A stretch of 64,000 nt of DNA from Thermococcus eurythermalis (GTDB lineage: Archaea; Methanobacteriota_B; Thermococci; Thermococcales; Thermococcaceae): the NCBI RefSeq assembly GCF_000769655.1, contig NZ_CP008887.1:868001-932000 (forward strand). Reading direction: 5' to 3'. The notes under the pieces were generated by a model that was not told the DNA's origin, ran no database searches, and saw only the letters and a list, made by a program, of their open reading frames with translations. A program made the position numbers and the translations under genes. Below are positions 36,486-44,487 of the stretch, one piece after another; the first letter of the stretch is position 1; each line of letters opens with the position of its first letter.

Positions 36486-37523
36486 ATGAGGGCAGAGGAA
36501 CTGGTCTGGGGCGCGGTCGTGGCAGTTATTCTGTACGTTGCGTGGAGGGTAGTCCACCCTCTTGTGACGCCCCTGTTCTTCGGGTTCGTTCTTGCCTACG
36601 CCTCCTACCCGCTTCAGCGGAGGCTCTCGCCGAGGCTCGGAAATAAGCGCTCCGCCCTCCTGATAAGTCTCTCGGTTCTTCTCGTTGGGGGATTTCTGAC
36701 GCTTTATCTCCTCCTTGTATCAGTCCAAGTCGCCATGTCCTTCTATGACAGCGTTGTAGGGGCTTTCAACTGGCTCCTTACCCTTCCGCTCCCGGAGGAC
36801 GTTCTCCAGTTCCTCCAGAACTTCCAGGGCCAGGTCGTTCCGAAAATAGCGGACTACCTCTCCGAGCAGGCGTTCTCCCTGCCCTCCTACCTGCTCCAGC
36901 TCCTCGTGTTCTTCTTCACCTACTACTACGCCCTTGCCTACGGGGAGGAAATCCGGGCCCAGATATACGCCCTCCTGCCCGAGAAGAACCGCGAGCTCGG
37001 TGAGGAAATTCTGACGAGCGTGAACAAAACGCTCTCAGCGCTCATCAGGGCATGGCTTCTCCTCAACGTGGCCAAGGGAATCCTGATGACAATCGGCTTC
37101 ATAATCTTTCGCGTCTCAGACCTCTACACCGCCATAGTCGCCGGCTTCTTGACATTTGCCTTCTCATTTGTCCCGCTCTTTGAGGGCTGGATGATTTGGC
37201 TGGCCGGAGCGATATATTTTGCAATCAACGGGGCTTACTTCCACGCCGTTGGCATAGCGCTCTACGGCTTCTTCCTCGTCTCCCCGATGCCGGACTACAC
37301 GATAAGGCCGATGATGGTCGCGAGGGACACGGAGCTCGACGAGACCCTCGTGTTCGTAGGAATGCTTGGGGGCACGTGGGCAATGGGTCTGAAGGGTCTC
37401 ATAATCGGCCCGATAGTCCTCAACGTCCTCCTTGTCCTCCTGAAAGAATGGAAAAGGTTCACAGAATCTTCACGCCGGCCTTCTCAAGCTCCTCAAGGGC
37501 CTTCTTCTCGTCCTTTGGGTTAA
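36486..37523 (+). CDS. AI-2E/PerM family membrane transporter
   Basis: 345 residues from ATG 36486. About seven to eight hydrophobic segments and the family's C-terminal block (FVPLFEGWMIWLAGAIYFAINGAYFHAVG, then PMPDYTIRPMMVA, GMLGGTWAMGLKGLIIGPI). These transporters export small molecules or Na+ in exchange for H+; the substrate is unknown. The last 20 residues are read through the 3' end of the convergent nicotinamidase gene (65-base overlap), so a mutated original stop is possible. Confidence 0.88.
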   Translation: MRAEELVWGAVVAVILYVAWRVVHPLVTPLFFGFVLAYASYPLQRRLSPRLGNKRSALLISLSVLLVGGFLTLYLLLVSVQVAMSFYDSVVGAFNWLLTLPLPEDVLQFLQNFQGQVVPKIADYLSEQAFSLPSYLLQLLVFFFTYYYALAYGEEIRAQIYALLPEKNRELGEEILTSVNKTLSALIRAWLLLNVAKGILMTIGFIIFRVSDLYTAIVAGFLTFAFSFVPLFEGWMIWLAGAIYFAINGAYFHAVGIALYGFFLVSPMPDYTIRPMMVARDTELDETLVFVGMLGGTWAMGLKGLIIGPIVLNVLLVLLKEWKRFTESSRRPSQAPQGPSSRPLG

Positions 37524-37995
37524 TTCCCTTGACCGCGTCGCTCAAAAGGTAGACTTCAAAGCCGTGCTTCACCGCGTCGAGGGCGGTGGCCTTAACGCAG
37601 TACTCAGTCGCAACACCGCAGATGTAGACGCGCTTGACGCCCTTCTCCTTCAGAATCTCGGCGAGATTCGTTCCCTCGAAGCCGGAGTAGGCTTCCTTGT
37701 CCGGCTCGGTGGCCTTGGAGATTATCACCGCGTCCTCGGGTAGCTCGACGACGAACTCAGCTCCCTCCGTCCCCTGAACGCAGTGCTTCGGCCACGGCCC
37801 GCCCTGTTCCTTGAAGCTGATGTGGTTTTCCGGGTGCCAGTCGCGCGTCGCCACGATGAGCGCTCCCTTTTCCCTGAACTTCCGTATGTACTCGTTGACC
37901 TTCGGGATTATCTTGTCTCCCTCGGGAACGGGCAGGGCTCCCCCTGGCATAAAGTCCCTCTGCATGTCAACAACGATTAGTGCCTCCTCGGACAT
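37459..37995 (-). CDS. pncA: Nicotinamidase
   Basis: 178 residues from ATG 37995 (MSEEALIVVDMQRDF). The catalytic triad is visible: Asp in VVDMQRDFMPGGAL, Lys in VIISKATEPDKEAYSGFEGT, and Cys in GVATEYCVKATALDA. The metal site is DWHPENHISF. It converts nicotinamide to nicotinic acid for NAD salvage. Confidence 0.95.
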   Translation of the reverse strand: MSEEALIVVDMQRDFMPGGALPVPEGDKIIPKVNEYIRKFREKGALIVATRDWHPENHISFKEQGGPWPKHCVQGTEGAEFVVELPEDAVIISKATEPDKEAYSGFEGTNLAEILKEKGVKRVYICGVATEYCVKATALDAVKHGFEVYLLSDAVKGINPKDEKKALEELEKAGVKIL

Positions 37996-38044
37996 GGGCA
38001 TCCCCCATATTGAGAACCGTGAAAGGTGTTAATAAGTTTAGAGT

Positions 38045-38449
38045 TCAGACGTCAAGCCTGTCCTTGAACTTTGACATGTCGACGCCCTTCTCAAGGCCGA
38101 AGAGGTAAGCCAAAATCCGTTCATCAAGGTCTCCGTAGCGCTCGCGGAGTGCCTTTATTCCCTCCATTACCTCCATCTCGCTCCAGCCTAGGGAGCGGGC
38201 TATGTGGACGACCATCTCTCCCAGAAGGTCTTCGGGCTTTTCCGTTTTTTCGAGGGCCTCGATTTTCACGTGTAGCTTCCCCTCGCGCTCCTCGAGCAGG
38301 CCCTCCTCCAGCCACTCCTCTATGAGTTCCTTCGCCTCACTAACCGAGAAGCGCCTCAGCCTGAAGGTGAGTATCCCGACCAGCTCGCTCCTCGTGAACT
38401 CGGTTGAGCCCTTGACCTGGACTGCTTCCTCCAGCGGGTGCATGGCCAT
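38045..38449 (-). CDS. DUF2240 family protein
   Basis: 134 residues from ATG 38449 (ATG 38443 also possible); the longer frame to 38932 is antisense to the thioesterase gene and not real. FTRSELVGILTFRLRRFSVSEAKELIEEWLEEGLLEE looks like a winged-helix and fits the archaeal DUF2240 family. Its promoter is shared with the divergent thioesterase. Function unknown, perhaps DNA-binding. Confidence 0.7.
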   Translation of the reverse strand: MAMHPLEEAVQVKGSTEFTRSELVGILTFRLRRFSVSEAKELIEEWLEEGLLEEREGKLHVKIEALEKTEKPEDLLGEMVVHIARSLGWSEMEVMEGIKALRERYGDLDERILAYLFGLEKGVDMSKFKDRLDV

Positions 38450-38494
38450 CAATCTTTTTATGTCACGGGGATAGATAAACTTTTGGTGTTGGAA

Positions 38495-38911
38495 ATGGAG
38501 CAGAGGACTCACAGGCGCACCTCGGAGAGGCTCGTCGGAAAGCCGGTAAAGATAGAGCCCGGAAAAGCCGAAGTTGAGCTTCTGACAACGGAGGAGATGG
38601 CCGTTGACGAGTACGGCCTCGTCCACGGCGGCTTCACGTTCGGGCTGGCCGACTACGCGGCGATGCTCGCGGTAAACGAGCCCACAGTTGTGCTCGGAAA
38701 GGCCGAAGTGAAGTTCCTCAAGCCCGTGAGGGCAGGCGAAAAGCTTGTGGCCAGGGCCAAAATAATGGAGGAATCTGAAGGGGGTGTGGGGGACGGGACG
38801 TCCCCCCGGAGGAAGAAGCTCGTTAAAGCCGAGGTCTTCAACGAGAGGAACGAGAAGGTCTTTGAGGGGACTTTCCACTGCTACGTCCTCGAAAAGCACG
38901 TGCTCGAGTGA
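38495..38911 (+). CDS. Hotdog-fold thioesterase (PaaI/YbgC-like)
   Basis: 138 residues from ATG 38495. The hotdog helix block VDEYGLVHGGFTFGLADYAAMLAV carries the HGG motif, and the strands AEVKFLKPVRAGEKLVARA and FNERNEKVFEGTFHCYVL follow. It probably hydrolyses an acyl-CoA; substrate unknown. There is an unusual Gly/Ser-rich insertion (GGVGDGTSPRRKK) between strands. Confidence 0.85.
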   Translation: MEQRTHRRTSERLVGKPVKIEPGKAEVELLTTEEMAVDEYGLVHGGFTFGLADYAAMLAVNEPTVVLGKAEVKFLKPVRAGEKLVARAKIMEESEGGVGDGTSPRRKKLVKAEVFNERNEKVFEGTFHCYVLEKHVLE

Positions 38912-38919
38912 ACTAAAAA

Positions 38920-38928
38920 TTTTTAAAC
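38920..38928 (+). promoter_or_regulatory. TATA box of the padR-MFS operon
   Basis: TTTTTAAAC about 33 bases before ATG 38961, just after the thioesterase stop. Transcription should start near 38950, giving an almost leaderless message. Confidence 0.6.
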
Positions 38929-38932
38929 TCAA

Positions 38933-38962
38933 ATATCAAAGTTCGATATCGGTGTTCGATAT
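38933..38962. promoter_or_regulatory. Tandem overlapping operator for the PadR regulator
   Basis: Two inverted repeats ATATC-n7-GATAT overlap: 38933-38949 (spacer AAAGTTC) and 38946-38962 (spacer GGTGTTC). They cover the expected transcription start and the first bases of the padR ATG. The layout points to autorepression by the PadR protein encoded next. Confidence 0.6.
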
Positions 38963-39248
38963 GAAGTACCGCGACTTCCTGACCCTTCATGTCCTCCACC
39001 ATGCTAGGGAGGGCATTACCGGTAGCTTCATGATGAAGGAATTGGGAAGACACGGTTACAAACTTAGTCCCGGCACGATTTACCCCCTCTTGCACGAGCT
39101 GGAGAAAAAGGGGCTTCTGGAGAGCAGGGAAGAAATCAGGAACGGGAGAAGGGTTAAGGTCTACACGATAACCGACGCGGGCTTAACTGCTCTGGAAGAA
39201 GGGAAAGAAAAGTTAAGGGAGCTCTGCGAGGAACTTCTGGGGGAGTAA
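38961..39248 (+). CDS. PadR-family transcriptional regulator
   Basis: 95 residues. Winged helix with ITGSFMMKELGRHGYKLSPGTIYPLLHELEKKGLL, the PadR recognition signature (SPGTIYPLLHxLE), and wing KVYTITDAGLTAL. It is a short form without the long C-terminal dimerisation helix of larger PadR proteins. ATG is only two bases upstream-overlapping the operator end. It abuts an MFS exporter (two-base gap), typical of efflux control. Confidence 0.93.
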   Translation: MKYRDFLTLHVLHHAREGITGSFMMKELGRHGYKLSPGTIYPLLHELEKKGLLESREEIRNGRRVKVYTITDAGLTALEEGKEKLRELCEELLGE

Positions 39249-39250
39249 AT

Positions 39251-40417
39251 ATGGAGAAGGAGCGGAAGGTTTTCGGAATCAGCTGGAACGTCTTTCTCCT
39301 TGGCCTCGTCAGCTTCCTCAACGACATGAGCAGTGAAATGATAGCGCCAATCGTTCCCGCTTATCTGACCGAGGTTCTCAAGGTCGGGAAGCTCGCGGGC
39401 GGTTCTATAATGGGCCTCATCGAGAGCGCGAGCTCGCTCTTCAAGGTCGTCTTCGGCTACTTCAGCGACCGCTTCAGGAAGAGGAAGGTCTTCGTCTTCA
39501 CGGGTTATGCGCTCTCTACGGTCGCCAAGGGCGCTCTCGCATTCACACAGGGCTGGCTTGACTTCCTCGCGCTGAGGCTCCTCGACAGGACGGGAAAGGG
39601 GATAAGAACCGCCCCCCGCGACGCGCTCATCGCGGAGTCCAGCAACGGGAAGACAGGCAAATCCTTCGGCTTTCACAGGATGATGGACACACTCGGAGCA
39701 GTCGCCGGCCCTCTCATTGCCGTCCTTCTGCTCGGCCTTCTCTCATATCTGCCCAAGGAGGTGCTCTACCGCAGGATTTTCTTGATTTCGGCCGTTCCCG
39801 GGATTATCTCACTTATCATAATCGCCCTCTTCGTGAAGGACAGGGGCGGTGAGGTAAAAAAGAAAATAGCGGGTGTTTCATCACTGAGGAGCCGTTCCCT
39901 CCAGCTCTTTCTCGCTGTTGTTGCCTTAGGAACCCTCGGCAGGTACAGCTACGCCTTCACCCTCTGGAAGGCCGAGGAGCTCGGCTACACGGTTCTGCAG
40001 GGTTCGGCGTTTTACGCCCTCTTCAACCTCATCTACGCCCTCTCCGCGTACCCGATAGGCGTTTACTCTGACAGGGTCAGCAAGAAGGCGCTAATCGGCG
40101 CTGGCTTCCTGCTGTCTGCCCTTGCAAGCATATGTTTCGCCTTTGCCCAGAGCTTGCCCCTCCTCGTCGTCGCTTTCATTCTCTATGGCCTCCACATGGC
40201 GGTGATGGACACAGTGCCCAGGGCTTACATGGCGGAGCTGGCGGGGGAGGGTGAGAAGGGGACTGTCATAGGCGCTTACCACACCGTTGTCGGCGTCTTT
40301 GCCTTTCCAGCGTCCCTTATAGCCGGCTACCTCTGGAACACCTACTCCCTAACGTACAGCTTCCTCTTCGCTTCCGCTATGGCCTTCCTTGCCTTCATTC
40401 TTCTCCAGTTTGATTGA
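39251..40417 (+). CDS. Major facilitator superfamily transporter
   Basis: 388 residues with about twelve membrane segments. Motif A-like FGYFSDRFRKRKVFVFTGYAL between helices 2 and 3 and its echo YPIGVYSDRVSKKALIGAGF in the second half are visible. FLNDMSSEMIAPIVPAYL and LDRTGKGIRTAPRDALIAES are typical of a prokaryotic MFS group near drug/metabolite exporters. Co-transcribed with padR, so export of a toxic or aromatic compound is plausible; substrate unknown. Confidence 0.92.
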   Translation: MEKERKVFGISWNVFLLGLVSFLNDMSSEMIAPIVPAYLTEVLKVGKLAGGSIMGLIESASSLFKVVFGYFSDRFRKRKVFVFTGYALSTVAKGALAFTQGWLDFLALRLLDRTGKGIRTAPRDALIAESSNGKTGKSFGFHRMMDTLGAVAGPLIAVLLLGLLSYLPKEVLYRRIFLISAVPGIISLIIIALFVKDRGGEVKKKIAGVSSLRSRSLQLFLAVVALGTLGRYSYAFTLWKAEELGYTVLQGSAFYALFNLIYALSAYPIGVYSDRVSKKALIGAGFLLSALASICFAFAQSLPLLVVAFILYGLHMAVMDTVPRAYMAELAGEGEKGTVIGAYHTVVGVFAFPASLIAGYLWNTYSLTYSFLFASAMAFLAFILLQFD

Positions 40418-40434
40418 CATTCTGTCAATTTTTC
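40413..40434 (+). terminator. Hairpin plus T-run at the end of the MFS gene
   Basis: ATTGACA-TTC-TGTCAAT is a perfect 7-bp stem (40413-40429) followed by a run of T. It overlaps the MFS stop codon. It looks like an intrinsic terminator; archaeal termination needs mainly the T-run, so the hairpin may be incidental. Confidence 0.5.
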
Positions 40435-40504
40435 CCGTCTATTTTTGTTCATTTCCCGTCAAAAAGACTAAAAACTGCTGAGCGTATCTCTTCCGGTGGT
40501 CGGA

Positions 40505-41491
40505 GTGAGAATCCTCATCATCGGTACCGGCGGCACCATCGCGAGCGCGAGAACCGAGAAGGGCTACAAGGCCAAGCTTACCGCGGGAGAGATACTTGAG
40601 CTCGCTGGGATAAGCGGAAACGGCGTTAAAATCGAGACGCGTGACATACTCAACCTCGACAGCACGCTCATCCAGCCAGAGGACTGGGTGACGATTGGAA
40701 AAGCTGTTTTTGAGAGCCTTGGCGACTACGATGGCATCGTCATAACCCACGGGACCGACACGCTCGCCTACACCTCTTCCGCTCTGAGCTTCATGCTCAG
40801 GCACGTCCCAATTCCAGTCGTCTTGACGGGCTCGATGCTCCCAATTACGGAGTCCAACAGCGACGCTCCCAGAAACCTGAAAACGGCCCTGACCTTCGCC
40901 ATGAAGGGCTTTCCTGGGATATACGTCGCCTTCATGGACAAAATCATGCTGGGCACGAGGGTCTCAAAGGTGCACTCTCTCGGCCTAAACGCCTTCCAGA
41001 GCATCAACTACCCGGACATCGCCTACGTCAAGGACGAGGAAGTCGTGGTAAGACACAGGCCTGAGCTACCAGAGGGAGAGCCTTCCTTTGACCCTAGGAT
41101 AGACCCGAACGTTGTCCACATACGCCTAACACCAGGCCTTTCCCCAGAAGTCTTCCTGGCGGTTGCGGAGAAGGCTCACGGGGTAGTCCTTGAGGGCTAC
41201 GGTGCGGGAGGAATCCCCTACCGCGGAAGGAACCTCTTCGAGGCCGTCTCAAGGGTCGCCGGCGAGAAGCCGGTTGTGATGACGACGCAGGCCCTCTACG
41301 GAGGCGTTGACCTCACTCGCTACGAGGTCGGAAGAAGGGCCCTTGAGGCAGGTGTCATACCAGCGGGGGACATGACGAAGGAAGCGACGCTCGTAAAGCT
41401 GATGTATGTCCTCGGTCACACAAAGGACGTTGAAGAAGTGAGAAGAATAATGGGAAGAAACCTGGCCGGAGAACTCAGCTCAGCTTTTTGA
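40505..41491 (+). CDS. ansA: L-asparaginase (type I)
   Basis: 328 residues from GTG 40505 behind GGTGGT. Catalytic Thr in GTGGTIAS, DSTLIQPEDW, the second triad THGTDTLAYT, LTGSMLP, and the late GYGAGGIPYRG. Matches the thermostable archaeal asparaginases; hydrolyses asparagine to aspartate. It lacks the N-terminal domain of GatD, so it is not the amidotransferase subunit. Convergent overlap of 17 bases with a small gene. Confidence 0.93.
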   Translation: MRILIIGTGGTIASARTEKGYKAKLTAGEILELAGISGNGVKIETRDILNLDSTLIQPEDWVTIGKAVFESLGDYDGIVITHGTDTLAYTSSALSFMLRHVPIPVVLTGSMLPITESNSDAPRNLKTALTFAMKGFPGIYVAFMDKIMLGTRVSKVHSLGLNAFQSINYPDIAYVKDEEVVVRHRPELPEGEPSFDPRIDPNVVHIRLTPGLSPEVFLAVAEKAHGVVLEGYGAGGIPYRGRNLFEAVSRVAGEKPVVMTTQALYGGVDLTRYEVGRRALEAGVIPAGDMTKEATLVKLMYVLGHTKDVEEVRRIMGRNLAGELSSAF

Positions 41492-41687
41492 GCTCCTCGT
41501 CGCCGACTATGAGGGGCCTCTTTGCCTCTATGACGTAGCTGAACTCCCACTTTACTTCTCCCCTGTTCATAAGCTCGGCGTAGCGCCTGGCCTTCTCCTC
41601 GGCCTCCTGGAGAGAAGAGGCCTCTATAATCCTCCTGACGTACCACTTTCTGTCTCCAAACCTGAGCTTGAACTCGGCCATGAACAT
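41475..41687 (-). CDS. Small hypothetical protein, 70 aa
   Basis: ATG 41687 follows GGTG at five bases. The sequence AEFKLRFGDRKWYVRRIIEASSLQEAEEKARRYAELMNRGEVKWEFSYVIEAKR has a strand-helix-strand pattern. It does not match ribosomal protein LX/L18a, which I considered. Function unknown. Confidence 0.6.
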   Translation of the reverse strand: MFMAEFKLRFGDRKWYVRRIIEASSLQEAEEKARRYAELMNRGEVKWEFSYVIEAKRPLIVGDEELKKLS

Positions 41688-41795
41688 GGGCATCACCGTA
41701 GGATATTGGGCAATGCCTTTTAAAACGTTGGCCAAGTTCTGCGGGTAAACATGAACGGTGGAAAAACAAAACGGGTTCGTCTCAAAGCTCTAAAT

Positions 41796-42059
41796 TCAAA
41801 GCTCGGCCGCCATGTACCTTCCGTCCCTCTCGAAGGCCTCGAAGACCTTGTCCCCTTCTTTCGTCTTCAGCTCGATGAGGACTTTCTTCGGAGTCTTTTC
41901 GACATCGGCTTCGACCCTCTGGTCGCTTAAAACTTGAATGAACGCATCTCCAAGCCTTTCAAACTCGAAAACGAGGTTTTCGCCATCCCACCTTGTACCG
42001 CGGAAGCTGACTCCACCCATCCTAAAAGTTACTTCAAGAACCACTTTCAAAGCCTTCAC
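41796..42059 (-). CDS. Small hypothetical protein, up to 87 aa
   Basis: Starts at GTG 42059; TTG 42050 or GTG 42044 are alternatives that would put GGTGAAGG in ribosome-binding position. Antiparallel strands are suggested (VVLEVTFRMGGVSFRGTRWDGENLVFEFERLG). Not recognised. Confidence 0.5.
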   Translation of the reverse strand: MKALKVVLEVTFRMGGVSFRGTRWDGENLVFEFERLGDAFIQVLSDQRVEADVEKTPKKVLIELKTKEGDKVFEAFERDGRYMAAEL

Positions 42060-42097
42060 CGAGTGGAATATGAAAGAGGGGGTTAAAAAGGTTGGCC

Positions 42098-44320
42098 TCA
42101 GGCCTTCTTCAGCTTCACTATCTCCTTGGCGAACTCCTCAAGGACTTCCTTCCTCATGCCCTCGAAGAACTTTATCGAGCCTGCGTAGCTGTGGCCGCCA
42201 CCCTCGATTCCAGCAGAGGGTAGCTTCTCCTGGAGCCTCGGGATTATGGCGTTGAGGTCGAAGTTGTATGCTGCCATCCCGTCGCTGGCCCTGACAACCG
42301 CGAAGTCCGGCCCGTAGGCGAGCGTGAGTATCGGCGAGTCCTCACCGTACTTCTCCTTGAAGTGGTCGTGGATGAGGCCGGAGAGCTTGCCCGGGCTCGG
42401 GTAGCTGAACTTCGGTGCGAAGAGCTCCACGTCTATTGTGTTGAACCTTACCCCGTTCGGCAGGACGACGCTCTTGACGTGCGGCAGGGACGCCTTCAGG
42501 GCCTTCTCCTGCTTCTCCTTGACCTCCGGGTAAATCGCGTTTATCAGCTGGCGGTGCCTCTGCAGGTTGCCCGTGAGGAGCAGAATCTCGTCTATTATGC
42601 CGTGTCCGTCCATGAACTTCCAGTAGAAGGCCTCGTGGTCTATGACCTCGGCGATCTTCTTCAGGTCTTCCTCGGTAAGGCCCTTAGCCTTCTTCGCTAT
42701 CTCAAGGTACTGGTAGAACTCTGGAGCTTTGCTCCTGTCGCCGGTCCCGGCTATCGCTGGCAGGTGCTTTATCCTGTCCTCGACCTCTGGGTTGATGAAG
42801 CGGGCCACTTCAGTTGCAAGCATTCCCGCGGTGAGTTCGTAGTAGCCGCGCTTTATGTGGTGCGGGTTGACGTGGACGTCAACGTAGTCATCGACCTTGG
42901 CCTTGTCCTCGCTAACCCACTCGCGCGGGTCGTGGTGGTCTATGACAACTATCGGGACGCCGTAGGCCTTTATTCTCTTGTAGGCAGGAATGTCCTCGCT
43001 CGTTCCTCCGTTGTCCACTATCACGACGAGGGGGAGAGGGTCGCCGAACTTCTCGTGGTCTTCGACCATGAAGATTATGTCCTTGAGAACGTCCTCCAGT
43101 TCGTAGAACGGCGCCCTGCTGGGCCTGCGCTTGAAGAGCTTCCACCTGGCCTGCGGGTCTGGGGAGATGCTCTCTATCAGCGGGACTATCGCATATTCGA
43201 GGGCAAGCCCTGCGGTGTAGCCGTCGGCATCGGCGTGGTGCCTTAAAAGGATTGGCCTGCCCTCGTAGATGGCGCGCCTTATCATGAAGGCGGCCTTCAT
43301 AATCTTCGGCTTGAGCTTCTCTAAGACCTCGCTCTGGACGAGGAAGCCAACGTCCTGCGGCTGGGCGCGCTTGTCGAGCTCGGCCTCTATCTGCTGCTTA
43401 ACCCTCGCCGCATCGGGGCCCCAGAGCCTCGCCATGTCGCTGACTTCTATCTGGATTTCGCCGGAGTGGAACGCTATCTTCCCTACCACTTCCACGATGT
43501 CGCCGACGTTTATGTTCGGGTACGCCCTAACGCCCGGCGCCTCAAAGGCGGCCGCCCAGGTTATTCCGGTTCCGTCGGTTATCGTGAAGACCGTCGGTCC
43601 GCCGGTGACCTGTATCTGGGTAACCCTACCCTGCACCCTCACGGTCTTGCCGGCCATGTCCTTGCTGAGCTCGGCTATCGGGGTAACCGGGAGCTCCTTC
43701 TTAACGACAACTGTCTTGTAGTGCCTCTGCGGGGACTCGATGAGGTCTATCTCCCTCTTGTCTGGCCTCACGTCAAGGACCTGGACGATGATTTCGTCGC
43801 CGGGCTTGTACTCTCTCCCGCCGAGGAGGTCCTTTCTCTTTATCAGGCCAACGACGTGTGGGTTAAGCTTGACGAAGACGCCAAAGCGCTCTACCCTGTC
43901 AATTGTTCCCTTGTAGAGGCTTCCGACCTCAACGTCCTCGTAATCACAGGTCTTGTCGAGGATGTAAACGACCTTGTACTTCCTCAGGCAGTCCGGGCAG
44001 ACCCATGTGGTCTCCATTCCGGGCTCCCAGGGCTCCTTTATCTTGCCGCAGATGTCACAGACGAGCACTTTGCCTGTCCCACCGCACGTCGGACAGGTCT
44101 CGTAAACCGGGACGGTGCCTTTGCCGTGACATTCAGGGCAGGGTATTTCATCTACCTCGTCCTCAACACCAAGGTAGTCCAGGTTCCTGTAACCCTTCAG
44201 CTTGTCTCCTATCTTGAAATCAGCCGGAACGTAGCCCCATCCCTCACAAACGGGGCACTCCTTCTCGCCTGCTTTTACCTTTCCAGTCCCGTGGCACTCA
44301 GGACAGTCCTTAACCGCCAT
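42098..44320 (-). CDS. Archaeal RecJ-like DHH phosphoesterase with DnaJ-type zinc finger (COG1107 type)
   Basis: 740 residues. The N-terminus has DnaJ-like CxxCxGxG repeats (CPECHGTGKV, CPVCEGWGYV, CPECHGKGTV, CPTCGGTGKV) and a further CPDC. Then an S1-type domain (GSLYKGTIDRVERFGVFVKL), an OB-fold (AGKTVRVQGRVTQIQVTGGPT), the DHH domain with HHADADGYTAGLAL (about residue 365) and VVIDHHDPREW (about 462), and DHHA1 with GIEGGGHSYAGSIKF near the C-terminus. Thermococcales relatives degrade or trim single-stranded RNA/DNA. This architecture is archaeal-specific and distinct from the GINS-associated nuclease GAN. Confidence 0.93.
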   Translation of the reverse strand: MAVKDCPECHGTGKVKAGEKECPVCEGWGYVPADFKIGDKLKGYRNLDYLGVEDEVDEIPCPECHGKGTVPVYETCPTCGGTGKVLVCDICGKIKEPWEPGMETTWVCPDCLRKYKVVYILDKTCDYEDVEVGSLYKGTIDRVERFGVFVKLNPHVVGLIKRKDLLGGREYKPGDEIIVQVLDVRPDKREIDLIESPQRHYKTVVVKKELPVTPIAELSKDMAGKTVRVQGRVTQIQVTGGPTVFTITDGTGITWAAAFEAPGVRAYPNINVGDIVEVVGKIAFHSGEIQIEVSDMARLWGPDAARVKQQIEAELDKRAQPQDVGFLVQSEVLEKLKPKIMKAAFMIRRAIYEGRPILLRHHADADGYTAGLALEYAIVPLIESISPDPQARWKLFKRRPSRAPFYELEDVLKDIIFMVEDHEKFGDPLPLVVIVDNGGTSEDIPAYKRIKAYGVPIVVIDHHDPREWVSEDKAKVDDYVDVHVNPHHIKRGYYELTAGMLATEVARFINPEVEDRIKHLPAIAGTGDRSKAPEFYQYLEIAKKAKGLTEEDLKKIAEVIDHEAFYWKFMDGHGIIDEILLLTGNLQRHRQLINAIYPEVKEKQEKALKASLPHVKSVVLPNGVRFNTIDVELFAPKFSYPSPGKLSGLIHDHFKEKYGEDSPILTLAYGPDFAVVRASDGMAAYNFDLNAIIPRLQEKLPSAGIEGGGHSYAGSIKFFEGMRKEVLEEFAKEIVKLKKA

Positions 44321-44404
44321 CTTCTCACCCGGCTAAGGTTGAGGTTTCAGCTTAAAAACGTTAAGCAGGTTCGGACTGTTTTCATCTTTGTTTGGTGGTT
44401 CGAA

Positions 44405-44425
44405 CCTACACAATGTCCTACACAA
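44405..44425. repeat. Short direct repeat upstream of the chemoreceptor gene
   Basis: CCTACACAA occurs at 44405-44413 and 44417-44425 (12-base spacing), directly before the A/T-rich promoter CTTAAAAAATT. It may be a regulator site. No hairpin is formed. Confidence 0.35.
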
Positions 44426-44487
44426 ATCGCTTAAAAAATTTCATGTATTATTTCTCATTAGGTGGTGACAGTGTGCCCGTGGGGTGA

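Noticed and set aside
38045-38932. Longer 295-residue minus-strand reading frame
   Set aside because: The N-terminal half is antisense to the hotdog thioesterase. The real gene starts at ATG 38449 and fits DUF2240.
41475-41735. Ribosomal protein LX/L18a
   Set aside because: Length and location in an operon-less spot looked possible, but the sequence does not show the LX pattern, so it is left hypothetical.
44398-44407. GGTTCGAACC, resembling a tRNA T-arm
   Set aside because: No acceptor stem, anticodon arm or CCA-proximal pairing around it. It is a 10-bp palindrome upstream of a chemoreceptor gene.
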